Source of the DNA: Gemelliphila palaticanis
GTDB taxonomy: Bacteria; Bacillota; Bacilli; Staphylococcales; Gemellaceae
NCBI GenBank assembly: GCA_013415235.1
Contig: JACBYF010000003.1
Coordinates: 99,181 to 163,180 of the forward strand
Length of the DNA stretch: 64,000 nt
Direction of reading: 5' to 3'
Every line of letters begins with the position of its first letter. The first letter of the stretch is position 1. Made by a program: the position numbers and the translations under genes. Of this stretch, positions 63,943 through 64,000 are shown piece after piece. The notes under the pieces were generated by a model. It was not told where the DNA came from and ran no database searches. It saw only the letters and a list, made by a program, of their open reading frames with translations.

Positions 63943-64000
63943 TAAAAATATTGCTAATAAGTTTAAAAATTAATCTCCATTATTCGATATATATATATAT

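Noticed and set aside
1..64000. CRISPR array, tRNA or rRNA genes
   Set aside because: I looked for regular direct repeats with spacers, tRNA-like cloverleaf motifs and rRNA signatures and saw none.

Overview
The window is about 64 kb of AT-rich (roughly 30% GC) low-GC Gram-positive chromosome. The gene content is Bacillota with Bacillales-type neighbourhoods: delta subunit rpoE next to argS/ywiB, the yrrM-yrrN-yrrO-udk-greA run, and ytpQ-ytpR. It also has host-associated coccus traits: a PI-1-like pilus operon, tandem FemAB/MurMN-like genes and a glgBCDAP operon. My best guess is a Gemella-like organism; this is inferred from gene content, not from a database match.

Layout. 1-8.5 kb: housekeeping genes, all on the minus strand (partial membrane protein, small membrane protein, whiA, LysP-like permease, rpoE, argS, ywiB, ABC-F ATPase, crcB). 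8.6-10.4 kb: an apparently acquired cadmium-resistance cassette (cadD, cadX-type repressor with its operator, decayed XRE regulator) flanked by palindromic non-coding DNA. 10.4-20.6 kb: glycogen operon glgB-glgC-glgD-glgA-glgP with a divergent GH13 glycosidase. 20.7-22.1 kb: CstA-family transporter. 22.5-28.1 kb: a seven-gene operon for tRNA wobble-uridine hydroxylation and methylation (trmR, two trhP-type U32 proteins) continuing into udk, greA and mtnN; between the two U32 genes lies an array of five hairpins. 28.2-34.4 kb: PepSY protein, GST, HD phosphohydrolase, a small type I toxin-antitoxin locus found outside the long ORFs, glutamate dehydrogenase, iron alcohol dehydrogenase and a small helical protein. 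34.8-35.9 kb: three tandem paralogues that look like bacteriocin-immunity helical proteins. 36-38.9 kb: TPP-riboswitch-controlled thiamine-precursor ABC transporter. 39-44.5 kb: Rae1-like nuclease, membrane-GNAT fusion, YitT, PssA and two FemAB-like transferases. 44.6-50.2 kb: ytpQ-ytpR followed by a 927-residue acidic repeat protein in the place where Bacillales carry the DNA translocase SftA, then a glutaredoxin-like protein and an unknown protein. 50.3-63.9 kb: pilus operon, in transcription order giant VWA/Cna-B tip adhesin (2601 aa), major pilin, anchor pilin and three class C sortases.

How the genes work together. The glg genes make and degrade glycogen, and the GH13 enzyme probably trims alpha-glucans. 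TrhP plus TrmR build mo5U at tRNA position 34. ThiXYZ plus the MTH1187-type protein import thiamine precursor under TPP control. In the pilus operon the sorting motifs (YPATG on the tip, IPQTG on the shaft, IPNTG on the base) and three sortases parallel the rrgA-rrgB-rrgC-srtBCD layout of pneumococcal PI-1.

Most worth a second look: the type I toxin-antitoxin pair at 31.2-31.5 kb, the hairpin array and the hairpin-bridged Shine-Dalgarno at trhP2 (25.7-26.05 kb), the apparently motor-less SftA-position protein (46.4-49.2 kb) with a cloverleaf-like palindrome just after it, the immunity-like gene triplet, and the giant tip adhesin with a degenerate metal site. No rRNA, tRNA, CRISPR array or intact transposase was seen.
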